64,000 nt of DNA from Aphanothece saxicola GSE-SYN-MK-01-06B. GTDB taxonomy: Bacteria > Cyanobacteriota > Cyanobacteriia > PCC-6307 > Cyanobiaceae. The stretch spans positions 310,001-374,000 of the forward strand of contig JAHHGT010000003.1 in the NCBI GenBank assembly GCA_019359745.1, given 5' to 3'. Shown here piece after piece: positions 15,269 to 26,129 of the stretch. Every line of letters starts with the position of its first letter. Position 1 is the first letter of the stretch. A program made the position numbers and the translations under genes. The notes below the pieces were generated by a model. That model was not told the DNA's origin and ran no database searches. It worked only from the letters and a program-made list of their open reading frames with translations.

Positions 15269-16789
15269 TCAAGGGCAGGGGCGCAGGCCGTGGCGCGCCG
15301 GTTGCACCGGGCTGTCGCGGGGCAACAGGATGAAGGATGTGGCCTTCCAGGACCCCGGTGCCTCCCAGCAGGCCAGGGCGGGGTTGTTGGCGATGAGGCC
15401 CTTCAGCTTCGGATAGGCCCTGCGGAAGCCGAGCAGCGGACGATCCAGGCGCGTCTGGGCCAGCGGCGTACCGGGATCGAACGGCATCAGCTGGTGGGAG
15501 CTGAAATAGGTGGCCCTGAGCGCCGACGGGAACCAGCCGGTGGACAGACATCCCTCGCCCTGGCCGCAGAGGTCGGTTTCAGCCACGAAGCTGGCCAGGA
15601 GCTTGTAGTTCTCCAGGGGCCCTTGTTTGACTGCCAGGTGCTGGGTGCCGAGCCGCAGCTGCAGCAGCATCACAGCGCAGAGCAGGCTGGCCAGGGCCAC
15701 ACGGCGGACCCGGCCCAGGCCGAGGCAGCGTTCCCAGCCGATTCCCACGAGGTAGGCCAGGGCCGGCAGCACCACGATGTAATAACGGCCCTGTGACAGC
15801 GGCCGGAACGGATCGATCGCCAGCATGAGTGCCACGAAGGCGAACATCACCGTCAGGAGGAAGCGGGCTTCCCCCGTGGCGGGTGCCTTGGATCTGGCCG
15901 CTCCGGGTTTGAGCAGGGGGAGGGTGGCGGCGCCGATGCCGCCGACGAGGCCGATCAGAATCAGCAGGGCTCGCGGACCTTGACGCGGATCGAGCAGGGG
16001 CAGCGTTCCAGCCATGAACTGCGTGATCGTGCCGCTGATGGGCGTGACCTCAATCCAGTCGACGCGGGTGAGATTCTCCGCAGGGGGGCTCAGCAGGGCG
16101 TGGCAGAGCGGCCACAGCATCACGAGCAGCAGCAGGGGGATCGCATCGGTCCGCGATCGGAAGACCGTTCCCTCGGCGCTGACCACCGCCAGGACCACCA
16201 CCACGAAGATCAGGGAGACGTAGTGGGTGAGGGACAGGAGCAGGCAGGAGACCGTGAACCCCCAGCGCAGGGCGGTCTCGTGGCGTCCTGTTCGCTGGCG
16301 CAGCAGCAGGGCCGTGCCCAGCATCAGCGTCGAGAGGGTCAGCGAGAGGGCATAACTGCGGGTCTCCTGGGCATAGAAGAGAAAGGAGGGGCTGGTGCCC
16401 AGGAAGGCCACCGTGAACAGGCGCCGGCCTGCCCCTCGCCCTGAACTGCAAAGGGCTGCGGCCCCCAGACCCAGGGCGGCGATCAGAAAGCTGAGGCTGC
16501 GGGTGGCTGGCTCCCCGGTGCCGAAGACCCCGATCCAGAGCTTCAGCAGGAGCTGATACAGGGGGGGATGGACGTCGGGGATCAGCCAGTCATGGAGCAG
16601 CGCCCCCCAGTCGGACTGACTGGCGGCTACGGACCAGAGCTCATCCGACCAGTAGGAGTAGGCGGTTGTCAGACCTTGGCCCGCCATCGTCAGGCAGAAC
16701 AGGATCAGTAGCCCAGTCAGGGCCGCCGGAACCAGGTGACGGGCCCGGTGGGACTGGCCTGGGGGCAATGGATCAGCGTCGTCCATCAC
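15269..16789 (-). CDS. GT39-like polytopic membrane glycosyltransferase, copy 2
   Basis: This 506-residue protein is the paralogue of the gene at 13682-15244 and has the same layout: an N-terminal membrane span, YSYWSDELWSV, DVHPPLYQLLLKLWIGVFG, AQETRSYALSLTLSTLMLG, further spans, and a soluble C-terminal domain ending HGLRPCP. Differences concentrate in the middle loops and the C-terminal domain, which could mean altered acceptor or donor choice. It begins 74 bp after ftsH on the same strand. The tandem arrangement and block-wise DNA identity indicate a duplication followed by divergence, or gene conversion between copies. The ATG pair at 16789/16786 leaves the exact start open by one codon. 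Confidence 0.85.
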   Translation of the reverse strand: MMDDADPLPPGQSHRARHLVPAALTGLLILFCLTMAGQGLTTAYSYWSDELWSVAASQSDWGALLHDWLIPDVHPPLYQLLLKLWIGVFGTGEPATRSLSFLIAALGLGAAALCSSGRGAGRRLFTVAFLGTSPSFLFYAQETRSYALSLTLSTLMLGTALLLRQRTGRHETALRWGFTVSCLLLSLTHYVSLIFVVVVLAVVSAEGTVFRSRTDAIPLLLLVMLWPLCHALLSPPAENLTRVDWIEVTPISGTITQFMAGTLPLLDPRQGPRALLILIGLVGGIGAATLPLLKPGAARSKAPATGEARFLLTVMFAFVALMLAIDPFRPLSQGRYYIVVLPALAYLVGIGWERCLGLGRVRRVALASLLCAVMLLQLRLGTQHLAVKQGPLENYKLLASFVAETDLCGQGEGCLSTGWFPSALRATYFSSHQLMPFDPGTPLAQTRLDRPLLGFRRAYPKLKGLIANNPALACWEAPGSWKATSFILLPRDSPVQPARHGLRPCP

Positions 16790-16863
16790 CCTGGATTGCC
16801 GCAGGCCTCGAAGGGGAATCTAGGGTCGGTTTCCTCAGGGGGCCTGCCGGACGGGAGAAGCCC

Positions 16864-18759
<1,896 letters not shown>

Positions 18760-18866
18760 GCTGCGCAAAACGGCGTATGGGCCCAAGCTAGGTCTGGTCG
18801 TCACCGGCCGTTCCACCACCCGGTCGGGAGAACCGAACGCCCGCCCCTTCGGCTCCCCCCTCCTTC

Positions 18867-19571
18867 ATGTGCGGCCGCTATTCCCTGGCCACCCGCCTCG
18901 ATCAGCTGCTGCCCCGGCTGAAGGGCCCGATGCCGCCGGGGTTTGTGGAGCATTACGCCCCCCGGCCCCAGGTGCGGCCAGGGGAACCGGTGCTGCTGCA
19001 GCGCCAGGAGCACGGACGCCTGGAGGTGGCCCTGGCCCTCTGGGGGCTGGTGCCGGACTGGTGCCCCGATCCGATGGCCCGCCGCCGGCCGATCAATGCC
19101 CGCAGCGAGACGGTGGGGGAGAAACCCTTCTTTCGGGGCGCCTGGCGCCACCGCCGGGCCCTGATCCCCGCCGATGGCTTCTATGAATGGCAGACCAGGA
19201 CGGTGGAGGGCCGGACCGTCAAGCAGCCCTGGCTGTTCCGTCGCTGCGATCAGCGCCCCTTCTGGCTCGGCGGGCTCTGGGAGCGCTGGTTGGGGAGCGA
19301 TGGCGGCGAACTCGAGACCTGCGTGGTGCTCACCACGGCCCCCAACGACTTGCTGGCCCGGGTGCATGACCGCATGCCGGTGGTCATCCCTGATGGGTTG
19401 GAGGAGGCCTGGTTGGCGTCCGTCGATGGACCGGAGCTGCGGGCGCTGGAGCCCCTGATGGCCCCCTGGGATCCGGCCGCCTGGGAGGCGGTGAAGCTGG
19501 AGCTGAGCCCGGAGGCGGCGGTGCAGCTGGATCTGCTCGCGCAGGCCCCGGACGTGCCCACCGGCGGCTAA
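18867..19571 (+). CDS. SOS response-associated peptidase (HMCES/YedK family)
   Basis: The protein opens MCGRYSLA, so Cys2 becomes the N-terminal residue after methionine removal; this is the residue that HMCES/YedK proteins cross-link to abasic sites in single-stranded DNA. The other family signatures are present: NARSET, ADGFYEW and the active-site His in HDRMPV. The 234 residues match the family length. The protein shields abasic sites at replication forks. It stands divergent from ftsH and leads a plus-strand group with the Nif11-type and DUF427 genes. It is not next to a translesion polymerase here. Confidence 0.92.
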   Translation: MCGRYSLATRLDQLLPRLKGPMPPGFVEHYAPRPQVRPGEPVLLQRQEHGRLEVALALWGLVPDWCPDPMARRRPINARSETVGEKPFFRGAWRHRRALIPADGFYEWQTRTVEGRTVKQPWLFRRCDQRPFWLGGLWERWLGSDGGELETCVVLTTAPNDLLARVHDRMPVVIPDGLEEAWLASVDGPELRALEPLMAPWDPAAWEAVKLELSPEAAVQLDLLAQAPDVPTGG

Positions 19572-19597
19572 ACAGGACAGGCCCTGACGCCGGTGCC

Positions 19598-19852
19598 ATG
19601 AGCCTCGACCAGCTGGATGCCTTTCTGGCCCATGCCCGGGCCGATGCCGCCCTTGATCGCCGCCTGCACGACCCCGCTGACCCCCCGGACCTGGCGGCCT
19701 TCCTGGCCCTGGCCCGCGGCGCCGGGTTCAGCGTTGATGAGGCGGATGTGATCGCCGCCCAGCAACGGGCCGAAGCCAGCCTCAGCGACGAGGAGCTGCA
19801 GGCCCGCGCCGGCGTCGAGGCGCGCCGCCTGCGCCACTTCATTCCCGGCTGA
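19598..19852 (+). CDS. Nif11-domain small protein
   Basis: An 84-residue protein, MSLDQLDAFLAHARADAALDR followed by DLAAFLALARGAGFSVDEADV and SDEELQ, which matches the Nif11 (PF07862) leader pattern. In picocyanobacteria Nif11 domains serve as leaders of ribosomal peptides, but here the sequence ends soon after the helical domain (RRLRHFIPG), with no GG-type cleavage motif and no Cys-rich core, so it is more likely a stand-alone Nif11 protein of unknown role. No lanthipeptide synthetase or peptide exporter is near. It is 26 bp after the HMCES gene and 4 bp before the DUF427 gene. Confidence 0.8.
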   Translation: MSLDQLDAFLAHARADAALDRRLHDPADPPDLAAFLALARGAGFSVDEADVIAAQQRAEASLSDEELQARAGVEARRLRHFIPG

Positions 19853-19856
19853 TCCC

Positions 19857-20339
19857 ATGGCTGAGCGCGTTGCCGCCTATCCCCGTCCCCCGGCGCTCCT
19901 GACCTGCAGCCAGCACGTGCGTGTGGAGGCCCTGGGGCGGGTGCTGTGTGACACCCACCGCAGCCTGCGGGTGCTCGAAACCTTCCATCCCCCGGTCTTC
20001 TACCTCTGCCCGGAGGATGTGGACCTGAGCCTGCTGGAGCCCGTCGCTGGCGCAAGCTTCTGCGAGTGGAAGGGCCTGGCCAGCTACTTCGATCTGGTGG
20101 CCTCGGAGGACGGGGGCGGGCAGCGCCGCCTGCGTCGGGCGCTGTGGAGTTACCCCTCACCCACGCCGGCCTTCGCTCCCCTGGCCGGCTGGCTGGCCTG
20201 CTACCCAGCGCTGATGGACGGCTGCTGGGTGGATGGGGAGCGGGTCATCCCCCAGCCCGGTGGTTTCTACGGCGGCTGGATCACCAGCGCCGTCGAGGGG
20301 CCGTTCAAGGGGGACCCCCTGCACCCGGAGCTGCGCTGA
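19857..20339 (+). CDS. DUF427 family protein
   Basis: This 160-residue protein has the DUF427 (PF04248) pattern: VRVEALGRVLCDTHRSLRVLE, VFYLCPEDV, FCEWKGLASYFDL and the C-terminal FYGGWITS with GPFKG. The family is a small beta-rich fold with no agreed biochemical function. Its stop lies inside the 3' end of the convergent ribD gene, so the two transcripts overlap by 35 bp. It starts 4 bp after the Nif11 gene and is probably co-transcribed with it. Confidence 0.85.
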   Translation: MAERVAAYPRPPALLTCSQHVRVEALGRVLCDTHRSLRVLETFHPPVFYLCPEDVDLSLLEPVAGASFCEWKGLASYFDLVASEDGGGQRRLRRALWSYPSPTPAFAPLAGWLACYPALMDGCWVDGERVIPQPGGFYGGWITSAVEGPFKGDPLHPELR

Positions 20340-21435
20340 GCGCGGCTCCGTCCAGGGGCCCCTGCCAAAGGAGGTCCGGGCCCAGCCAGCGGATGTCCAG
20401 CCCCCGCAGGGCCCAGGCCCCATCCAGGTGTTCCAGGCCCAGATCCCCCAGGGCCGTGCGGGCCGGCAGGCCGCCGAGGAGTTTGGGGGCGATCACGGCG
20501 GCCAGCTGCTGCACGCAGTCCTGGCGCAGGGCCGCCGCCGCCAGCACCGGTCCGCACTCCCACAGCACCCGGTTGCAGCCCCGCCGGGCCAGGGCGTGCG
20601 CCAGGGCCCCCGGCTCGCAGACCTCCAGGGCCAGTCGTTCCACGCCGAGACGATCAACTCGATCGCGGCGCTCCACAGGCGCCTCCGGGCCGTGGACCAG
20701 CAGGGTCGCCGCGGCAGCCGTGTCCCACAGGCGGGCCGCTGGCGGCAGATCCAGGCCCCGGCTGAGCACCACCCGCAGCGGTTCGGGGGTGCGCCGGCCC
20801 CGGCTGGTGAGCAGCGGATCATCGGCCCGCAGCGTGCCGCCCCCGACGATCACCGCATCGCAGCGGGCCCGCAGGCGGTGCACCCAGCCCCGGGCCTCTG
20901 GCCCGCTGATCCACTGGCTGACGCCGTTGGGCAGGGCCGTGCGGCCATCCAGGCTCATGGCCCATTTGAGAATCCCCAGAGGGCGACCCGTCGCGACCCG
21001 ATGCATGAAAGCCTGGTTGAGCCGGCGCGCCTCGGCTTCCATCACCCCTTCGATCACCTCCAGGCCCGCCGACCGCAGCCTGGTGATGCCGCCCCCGGCC
21101 ACCAGCGGGTTGGGGTCGGCCATGGCCAGCACCACCCGGGCGATGCCGGCGGCGAGCACCGCCTCACTGCAGGGGGGGGTGCGGCCGTGGTGGCAGCAGG
21201 GCTCCAGGGTCACGATCAGGGTGCCGCCCCGGGCCCGCTCACCGGCCTGGGCCAGGGCCCCCACCTCTGCATGGGGGCCGCCGGCTTGCGCATGGAACCC
21301 CTCCCCCACCAGCTGGCCCTCGGCATCGAGCACCACGGCACCCACCAGGGGGTTGGGGCTGGTGCGTCCCTCCGCGAGGGCGGCCAGCTGCAGGGCCCTG
21401 GCCATCCAGGGATTCCATGGCGAGCCGGGGTTCAC
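20305..21435 (-). CDS. ribD: Bifunctional riboflavin deaminase/reductase RibD
   Basis: RibD deaminates the first pyrimidine intermediate of riboflavin synthesis and then reduces its ribose. The N-terminal deaminase domain has the zinc ligands in GPHAEV and [12 protein letters not shown]; the C-terminal reductase domain begins at [15 protein letters not shown] and contains [15 protein letters not shown]. The GTG at 21435 overlaps the stop of the upstream DUF3122 gene by 4 bp (GTGA), the spacing used repeatedly in this genome, so I prefer it to an ATG 30 nt upstream. The last 35 bp overlap the convergent DUF427 gene. The final residues ([10 protein letters not shown]) are probably unstructured. 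Confidence 0.95.
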   Translation of the reverse strand: MNPGSPWNPWMARALQLAALAEGRTSPNPLVGAVVLDAEGQLVGEGFHAQAGGPHAEVGALAQAGERARGGTLIVTLEPCCHHGRTPPCSEAVLAAGIARVVLAMADPNPLVAGGGITRLRSAGLEVIEGVMEAEARRLNQAFMHRVATGRPLGILKWAMSLDGRTALPNGVSQWISGPEARGWVHRLRARCDAVIVGGGTLRADDPLLTSRGRRTPEPLRVVLSRGLDLPPAARLWDTAAAATLLVHGPEAPVERRDRVDRLGVERLALEVCEPGALAHALARRGCNRVLWECGPVLAAAALRQDCVQQLAAVIAPKLLGGLPARTALGDLGLEHLDGAWALRGLDIRWLGPDLLWQGPLDGAALSAAPGAGGPP

Positions 21436-21950
21436 GCGGCCGGGGCGTCCGGGAGGCGGCGCCATTCCGCCACCACGTAGGGCGGCACCGCCAGCTCGCT
21501 GAACACCCGCGGCAGCCGCAGCCGCAGGGGACGGTTCCGTTCCAGATCGGCCAGCAGCGGCGCCAGATCGAACTCGGCCGCGGCGGATCGGGTGTCGCCG
21601 GCCAGGGCGGTGCTGCTGAGGGTCACATCCTCCAGGGCCCAGAGCAGACGGCCGCTGCGCACCTCCAGGGCGGTCGGATGGTCGAGGCGCACCTTGCCGG
21701 GGTAACCCACGATCCGCAGCCGCAGCGGCCCGCCGGGCGGTCCCTCCCGGTAGGCCACCACCTGCCAGCTCTGGTCGTCGAGGTCGCGCAGGCTCTCCAG
21801 ACTGCGCACCACCGGGGCGCCGTTGCCATCCGGGTGGGCATGCAGCTGGGCCAGGGCCGGCGCCGGCGCCACAGCCAGCACCAGCAGGGAGCCCAGGAGC
21901 AGAGCCAGCAGGGCCGCCGTCAGACGTCTCAACCGGCAGGCTGCGCTCAT
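21432..21950 (-). CDS. DUF3122 secreted protein
   Basis: A 172-residue protein with a signal peptide (hydrophobic run to about residue 32, ending PAPALAQ) and then LHAHPDGNGAPVVRSLESLRD, DQSWQVVAYREG and LRLRIVGYPG, as in the cyanobacterial DUF3122 (PF11320) family. It should be periplasmic or thylakoid-lumenal. Its function is unknown. Its start overlaps the GH116 gene stop by 4 bp and its stop overlaps the ribD start by 4 bp, so the three are one operon. The link with riboflavin synthesis is positional only. Confidence 0.82.
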   Translation of the reverse strand: MSAACRLRRLTAALLALLLGSLLVLAVAPAPALAQLHAHPDGNGAPVVRSLESLRDLDDQSWQVVAYREGPPGGPLRLRIVGYPGKVRLDHPTALEVRSGRLLWALEDVTLSSTALAGDTRSAAAEFDLAPLLADLERNRPLRLRLPRVFSELAVPPYVVAEWRRLPDAPAA

Positions 21951-24454
21951 GGCTGCCGCTCGGCCCCGGGGATCGGCTGCCAGCCGGTGTGGGTGGCCCA
22001 GAGGGCCCAGATCGCCATGGCCCGCAGGTAGTGGCAGGCGCGGAACGTGCCGGCGGCGGTGATCGCCTCCGGTGTGCGGAACTGCAGGCCGCCCTCGTAC
22101 ACCTGGCGCACGACAGCGCCGGTGATGGCGAAGGCGGTGCCGCTCTGCCCCATCAGCCGGTAGTAGGCGGCCAGGCCGAAGTTGATGCCGGTCCAGACCT
22201 CCAGCGGATGGGTTCCCTCGGGATCGAGGGGGGTTCCATCGCGGCGCAGGCCGTTGGCGACGCCCAGGCGCCCCCCCTCGAAGGCTTCGAAGCAGGCCTG
22301 GCGGATGGCCTTGAGAGAGGAGAGGGCGCGGTCGTCGGCCACCACCGGCGGCAGCCCCAGCAGCCGGGCGTAGAAGTCGCCGCAGAGCTGATCAGCCATC
22401 ACCACCGGGGTGCCGCTGCCGGCATCGATGGCGTAGTACTCGCCGTTCCAGAGCAGGGCATCGAAGTGGCGGCGGGACTGCTCCAGCCAGCCGCCGAAGC
22501 GCCGTTGCTCCTCGGCGGTGTCCAGCCCCAGCTCCAGCTGCAGCTGCTGGCCGATGGCCAGGGCGGCCTCCAGGGCAGCGATCCATAGGGCGCCGCAGTA
22601 GGCGCTGACCCCCTGCAGGGGCCAGTCGTCGAAGGTCTGGTCCGGGGCACCGCCGTTGTCGGGCAGTCCGTCGTCGTTGACGTCGAAGCGCTTCAGATAA
22701 TCCAGGGCGACCACCGCCGCCGGCCAGCAGTCCGCCAGGAAGCGGATGTCCGGGCCACCGGGCGCCAGCTTGTAGGTGCGCCAGACCTGCAGCACGAAAT
22801 CGCTGGCCAGGTCCTTCCAGAGGTTGCAGTCCTGATAGGCGGTGTAGTTGGTGGCGTCGAAGGGGCGCTCGTTGGGGGCCCCGAGGTCGTGGGGGGTGGC
22901 CCCCGCCACCTTGCGGGCCGCCTCCACCCGGCCCCGCCCCTGGGTGAAGTACCAGCCGATCGGCCGCGGCGTCGGATCGGCGGCAGGGATGGCACGGGCG
23001 AAGCTGCGCAGCACGGCCTTGTCGAGTTCGGGCCACAGCTGCAACAGGGCGAAGGAGCCGTACAGCCGTACGTCAAGGCTTTCGTACCAGGCGTAGTCGA
23101 GGCACTCCAGGACCCCGAAGCGCCCCACCGGATCGCCTGAGCTGGCGGCGGTCCAGAGGCTGCCACCGCTGGCCAGGTCGTAGAGCTCGTTGAGCAGGGC
23201 CATCCGTAACGGCTCTGCCAGGTCGTGGCGTTGCACCACCGGCGCCTGCCAGGTTTCGATCGCGGCTTTCCAGTCGCGCCAGTCGGCCAGGGCTTCGCCG
23301 GCGATGGCCGCAGCGTTGTCACCATCGGTGCCGAAGAAGTCGGTGTAGCGGCGCAGGGCCCGGGTGCCGGTGGCGAAGGCCGTCACGGGCAGGTCCCAGC
23401 TGATCACCAGCGGGATCTCGAGCGAGGCGCCCGGCTCCAGCCGGACGCGCACCGCCAGGGCGGCGCTGAGGGGATCGTCGCCGGTGCTGCGGCGGTCGTT
23501 GTCGCTGTCGGGGATGGAGCCCTCGCGGCTGAAGGACTCCCAGATCTCCGCCCCGTCGCCGCTGGGATCCCAGCGGCTGCAGCGGAACACCTCCACCCCC
23601 GGGTGGTTCAGTGCTGCCTCGTCGGGCACCGCCAGACACCACTGGCCTTCCCCCTCGGCCAGGGGTTGCGACCGCTCGCCCTCCAGCAGGATTCCCTTCA
23701 GGCCGGGGGCCTCGATCCAGCGGTTGCGCTGACCACGGCCCCGGCCGATCGCCGGCACGTAGTTGTGCTCCGGGCTGCCGTCGTCACGGAAGTGAACCTC
23801 CGCCGAGGGGTCGGTGTTGGTGAACCAGCCCACGGTGTTGCGCCAGCTCAGCAGCAGGGACAGATCCAGCGGCTGGTTGGTGGGGTTGCTCAGCGTCCAG
23901 GCGAAGACGGCGACCGGGTAGCTGGTGCGCCGGTAGTCGCCGGGCAGGATCGGGCTGAAGGCCTCGCAGCGGACGTCGGCGGCGAAAACCGCGGCGTAGT
24001 GATGGGAGCTGACCGGATAGCGCACCGCCACGGTGCCGCTGGGCTGCTCGGTGCTGGCGGCGGGATACCAGGTCCAGGCGGAGAGGGGCTGGCCAGTTCC
24101 GGGACGGGAATCGTCGGCCTGGGGCGCCGTGGCCAGGGCATGAGCCCGTGTTGCCCGGCCGTCGTGCTCGAAGAGGGCGAACTGGCAATCGGGGAGTACC
24201 CCGAACCAGTGCTCGCCCCCGTCGAGGTGCCAGAGGTTGAAGGCGCCGTCGAGGCCCCGGGCCATACAGCCCGCACCGAAGCCCCCCAGGGGCATGCCGT
24301 GGTTGGGGCCGTCATCCAGGTTGCTGGCGTAGCGCACCGTGTACGGCTTGTCCCAGCCCTGGCCGAAGGGCCGGGACCAGCTGGCCTCGGGTGGCTGCCA
24401 GGGAGTCCTGCCGCGCCGCAGGTTCTGGAGAGCGGAGAGGCCGAAGGGCGCCAT
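21947..24454 (-). CDS. GH116 family glycosidase (glucosylceramidase/beta-glucosidase type)
   Basis: An 835-residue protein of the family that contains human GBA2 and the bacterial TxGH116 beta-glucosidase. The N-terminal domain starts with MPLGGFGAGCMARG; the catalytic (alpha/alpha)6 part carries the probable nucleophile Glu in FGVLECLDY near residue 449 and the acid/base Asp in DQTFDDW near residue 605, about the same spacing as in TxGH116. EVWTGINFGLA near the C terminus is also typical. There is no signal peptide, so the enzyme is cytoplasmic. The substrate could be a beta-glucosyl lipid or a glucosyl storage compound; sequence does not decide. It is followed by the DUF3122 and ribD genes with ATGA/GTGA overlaps. 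Confidence 0.9.
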   Translation of the reverse strand: MAPFGLSALQNLRRGRTPWQPPEASWSRPFGQGWDKPYTVRYASNLDDGPNHGMPLGGFGAGCMARGLDGAFNLWHLDGGEHWFGVLPDCQFALFEHDGRATRAHALATAPQADDSRPGTGQPLSAWTWYPAASTEQPSGTVAVRYPVSSHHYAAVFAADVRCEAFSPILPGDYRRTSYPVAVFAWTLSNPTNQPLDLSLLLSWRNTVGWFTNTDPSAEVHFRDDGSPEHNYVPAIGRGRGQRNRWIEAPGLKGILLEGERSQPLAEGEGQWCLAVPDEAALNHPGVEVFRCSRWDPSGDGAEIWESFSREGSIPDSDNDRRSTGDDPLSAALAVRVRLEPGASLEIPLVISWDLPVTAFATGTRALRRYTDFFGTDGDNAAAIAGEALADWRDWKAAIETWQAPVVQRHDLAEPLRMALLNELYDLASGGSLWTAASSGDPVGRFGVLECLDYAWYESLDVRLYGSFALLQLWPELDKAVLRSFARAIPAADPTPRPIGWYFTQGRGRVEAARKVAGATPHDLGAPNERPFDATNYTAYQDCNLWKDLASDFVLQVWRTYKLAPGGPDIRFLADCWPAAVVALDYLKRFDVNDDGLPDNGGAPDQTFDDWPLQGVSAYCGALWIAALEAALAIGQQLQLELGLDTAEEQRRFGGWLEQSRRHFDALLWNGEYYAIDAGSGTPVVMADQLCGDFYARLLGLPPVVADDRALSSLKAIRQACFEAFEGGRLGVANGLRRDGTPLDPEGTHPLEVWTGINFGLAAYYRLMGQSGTAFAITGAVVRQVYEGGLQFRTPEAITAAGTFRACHYLRAMAIWALWATHTGWQPIPGAERQP

Positions 24455-24530
24455 GGGGCCAGACGAAGTGGGCCCAGCTTGTCAGAACTGGCCATCGGCT
24501 GGTTCCCCGGCCCAGCGCGTTCCCAGGTGG

Positions 24531-24794
24531 TCAGCCCGGTGTGGAGCCCCCTCCCAGCTGATCACTGCCCAGTTCCTGCTCGATCAGGGCATCGAGGGTG
24601 ACGGCGCTGCGCACCAGCGACTGGTAGCGCTGCACCACCCGCCGGTTGCGCTCCAGCCAGCTGCCCGGGTCCCCTCCGCCCCCCAGGGGGCTGCCGACCG
24701 CACCGGCACGATCGTCCTCGAGCAGTTCGAGGTCGCTCTGGTGGGCCAGCAGGGCCAGCACCAGGGTGTGGATGCGCTGGCGTCGATCGCTCAT
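24531..24794 (-). CDS. Small conserved-looking cyanobacterial protein
   Basis: An 87-residue protein from ATG 24794: MSDRRQRIHTLVLALLAHQSD, then WLERNRRVVQRYQSLVRSAVT and ALIEQELGSD. It is helical, with no signal peptide or metal motif. I do not recognise the family. It lies 76 bp upstream of the GH116 gene on the same strand and divergent from cobL. The longer frame adds eight residues that add nothing to the pattern. Confidence 0.6.
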   Translation of the reverse strand: MSDRRQRIHTLVLALLAHQSDLELLEDDRAGAVGSPLGGGGDPGSWLERNRRVVQRYQSLVRSAVTLDALIEQELGSDQLGGGSTPG

Positions 24795-24842
24795 GGGCAG
24801 GGGGGGTGTGGCAGGCAAGCGTGGGGAGCATCATGGCCAGCA

Positions 24843-26129
24843 GTGGGCGCGGGGGCACGGCTGGAGGGTTCGCTGCTGGATGTGCTCGGCACCGATGCCG
24901 CCGGGATGGCGGGCCTCTGCCGCGACTGGCAGGAGAAGATCCTGCGCGCTGATCTTGTGGCGGCCCCCCGGCGTCTGCTGGCGGATCTCGAGGCCTGGCG
25001 CGGTGAGGTCCCGGCACCGGAGCTGCTGGCCAGCGACCAGCCCACAGTTCTGCTGCCGCGATTGCAGCGGGCCCTCGCCGCTGGCGAGCGGGTGGTGGTG
25101 CTGGCCAGCGGCGACCCCCTCTGGTTCGGTATCGGTCGGCTGCTGCTGCAGCACCTTCCAGCCGAACGCCTTCGTTTCCACCCGGCCCCCACCTCCCTGC
25201 AGCTGGCCTTCGCCCGCCTGGGCCGCCCCTGGCAGGACGCCTCCTGGATCAGCCTGCACGGCCGCGATCCCGAGCCCCTGGCGGCGCGGCTGCAGCAGCG
25301 GCCCACTGCTCTGGCGGTGCTGACCGATCCGGCCCGGGGGGGAGCCGCCGAGGTGCGCGCACTCCTGCGGGCGTCGGGACTGGAGGCCGCCTATCAGGTC
25401 TGGCTGGCGGAGCGCCTCGGCCATCCGGCGGAGCGTCTGCAGCGGCTGGAGCCTGCCGATCCCCTGCCGCCGGATCTCGATCCCCTGCACCTGGTGCTGC
25501 TGATCGCGGTCGAGCCCGCCGTGCCGGCGCCGGCGGCCCTGCCCCTGTTCGGTCTGGCCGATGGCCTCTGGCTGCAACACCCCGACCAGCCGGGACTGAT
25601 GACCAAGCGGGAGGTGCGCATCCAGCTGCTGGCCGATCTGGAGCTGCCCGAGACAGGGGTGCTGTGGGACATCGGCGCCGGGGTGGGCTCGGTGGGGCTG
25701 GAGGCGCTGCGGTTGCGCCCCGGGTTGGCCCTGTGGGCGGTGGAGCGCCGCGCCGGGGCCGCGGCCCTGATCGACGCCAATGCGACCCGGCTGGGTGTGC
25801 GTCCCGCGGCGGTGCTGGAGGCGGCGGCCCCGGCGGCCCTGGCCCAGTTGCCCGACCCCGATCGCGTGCTGATCGGCGGTGGCGGCCGTGACCGCCGCGA
25901 CGTGCTGCAGGCGGTGCTGGGCCGGCTGCGGCCCGGCGGGGTGGTGGTCCTGCCCCTGGCCACGGTCGAAGCCCTGGCCCAGCTCCGGCCCCAGCTGGAG
26001 CTGGCCGGCCTTGGCGTGGCGATCACCCAGATCCAGGCCTGGCGTGGCGCGCCCCTGGCGGAGGGCACCCGACTGGCTCCCCTCAATCCCGTGCTGGTTC
26101 TGAAGGGGACGCGCCCGGCAGCGGGGTGA
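24843..26129 (+). CDS. cobL: Precorrin-6Y C5,15-methyltransferase (decarboxylating)
   Basis: A CbiE-CbiT fusion of the corrin pathway: the N-terminal half has DVLGTDAAGMAG and the tetrapyrrole-methylase motif ASGDPLWFGIG, the C-terminal half the AdoMet fold DIGAGVGSVGLEALR and VLIGGGG. It methylates C5 and C15 and decarboxylates during (pseudo)cobalamin synthesis. The open frame extends far upstream but is antisense to the small gene; the ATG at 24833 is out of frame, so the in-frame GTG at 24843 is the best start (428 residues). Its 3' end overlaps the convergent DUF192 gene by 47 bp. It stands alone here, without other cob genes. Confidence 0.92.
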   Translation: MGAGARLEGSLLDVLGTDAAGMAGLCRDWQEKILRADLVAAPRRLLADLEAWRGEVPAPELLASDQPTVLLPRLQRALAAGERVVVLASGDPLWFGIGRLLLQHLPAERLRFHPAPTSLQLAFARLGRPWQDASWISLHGRDPEPLAARLQQRPTALAVLTDPARGGAAEVRALLRASGLEAAYQVWLAERLGHPAERLQRLEPADPLPPDLDPLHLVLLIAVEPAVPAPAALPLFGLADGLWLQHPDQPGLMTKREVRIQLLADLELPETGVLWDIGAGVGSVGLEALRLRPGLALWAVERRAGAAALIDANATRLGVRPAAVLEAAAPAALAQLPDPDRVLIGGGGRDRRDVLQAVLGRLRPGGVVVLPLATVEALAQLRPQLELAGLGVAITQIQAWRGAPLAEGTRLAPLNPVLVLKGTRPAAG

